A stretch of DNA of 23,289 nt from contig CAZDLB010000012.1 of assembly GCA_964505995.1 (NCBI GenBank), forward strand, positions 1-23,289, in the 5' to 3' direction. Shown here piece after piece: positions 23,086 through 23,289 of this stretch (positions within the stretch are counted from its first letter, which is position 1; the number at the start of each line of letters is the position of its first letter). A program made the position numbers and the translations under genes. The notes under the pieces are model-generated. The model was not told where the DNA came from and ran no database searches. It saw nothing but the letters and a program-made list of their open reading frames with translations. Source of the stretch: JAJRVH01 sp964505995 (GTDB lineage: Bacteria > Pseudomonadota > Zetaproteobacteria > Mariprofundales > Mariprofundaceae).

Positions 23086-23289
23086 GTGATCTTCCGCCGC
23101 ATTGCCAATCCGGGCCGTAAGCTCACCGCTTACGGCCTTTTTGCTTCCAGTCCCGGAACATGCTCTCTGCTTGAGGATCCGTCCGGCAACGGACGCGCTT
23201 TCGTGACATCCTACCGGGGAAGCTCGCTGGCCATCATGGATCCGTCGCAGGACCCCGGCGGCTTCGTCGATGATTTGCGCACAGCCCTT
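23086..23289 (+). CDS. Start of an unidentified gene, possibly PabB-like (3' truncated)
   Basis: A frame opens after TAA 23068-23070. Its first start is GTG 23086, and it stays open to the window edge (68 codons). The last 50 residues (SLLEDPSGNGRAF, then FVDDLRTAL) faintly recall the N-terminus of aminodeoxychorismate synthase component I, which follows fabF in some gammaproteobacteria such as Xanthomonas. That is inference, not recognition. No Shine-Dalgarno precedes the GTG, and the fabF terminator (23113-23142) lies within the first 19 codons. A later in-frame start (GTG 23203) is possible but would trim the best-matching region. Confidence 0.35.
   Translation, partial: MIFRRIANPGRKLTAYGLFASSPGTCSLLEDPSGNGRAFVTSYRGSSLAIMDPSQDPGGFVDDLRTAL
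23113..23142 (+). terminator. Rho-independent terminator after fabF
   Basis: A perfect 10-bp stem, GGCCGTAAGC (23113-23122) with GCTTACGGCC (23128-23137), encloses a 5-nt TCACC loop and is followed by TTTTT (23138-23142). This is a textbook intrinsic terminator 50 nt after the fabF stop, closing the fatty-acid unit. It also lies within the next open frame. Confidence 0.9.

Noticed and set aside
1..23289. A novel defence, mobile or secondary-metabolite system in the window
   Set aside because: Every substantial open stretch is explained by conserved housekeeping genes on one strand. I saw no transposase, integrase, CRISPR-like repeats, toxin-antitoxin pair or compositional break.

Overview
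The window is a housekeeping stretch of a Pseudomonadota chromosome with roughly 60% GC. All 24 recognised protein genes and one tRNA are on the + strand. The taxonomic signal is mixed. The serC, yceD-rpmF-plsX-fabHDG-acpP-fabF and M50 genes look gamma/beta-like. The lpxD-fabZ-lpxA-lpxI-lpxB order, the use of LpxI, and LpxA wording such as NAGTEGGG look alpha-like. I infer a deep or intermediate lineage (Zetaproteobacteria is one candidate), but this cannot be settled without a tree.

Layout. (1) 1-430: tail of an unrecognised gene, then tRNA-Ala(CGC) with a strong Rho-independent terminator. (2) 432-2220: serC (serine/PLP biosynthesis), with a plausible sigma70 promoter, then a compact M50 site-2 protease. 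(3) 2221-16757: a dense run that begins at a sigma70-like promoter with a GC-rich discriminator. It holds rpsB-tsf-pyrH-frr (ribosome and UMP kinase), uppS-cdsA-dxr (undecaprenyl, CDP-diacylglycerol, isoprenoid precursors), rseP-bamA-skp (envelope stress protease and outer-membrane protein assembly) and lpxD-fabZ-lpxA-lpxI-lpxB (lipid A). Many neighbours overlap by 1-8 nt, so translation is probably coupled. (4) 16754-23142: a second unit with its own good promoter, which contains a perfect inverted repeat: yceD-rpmF-plsX-fabH-fabD-fabG-acpP-fabF, ending in a textbook terminator. (5) An open, partial reading frame of uncertain identity (possibly PabB-like) starts across that terminator and leaves the window.

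How the genes work together: the two units link translation capacity, acyl-chain supply (PlsX, FabH/D/G/F/Z, ACP), phospholipid and polyprenyl precursors, lipid A and outer-membrane assembly. FabZ, placed among the lpx genes, acts on the same 3-hydroxyacyl-ACPs that LpxA and LpxD consume.

The most concrete anomaly is technical. The 100-N gap inside lpxA is flanked by an exact 55-nt duplication, and collapsing the two copies restores one intact lpxA frame, so the gap looks like a scaffolding artefact. I found no mobile elements, CRISPR, defence genes or clearly novel system. The remaining points of interest are regulatory: a palindrome inside the yceD/fab promoter, hairpins at acpP and plsX, alternative hairpins before rpsB, and a terminator overlapping the next reading frame.
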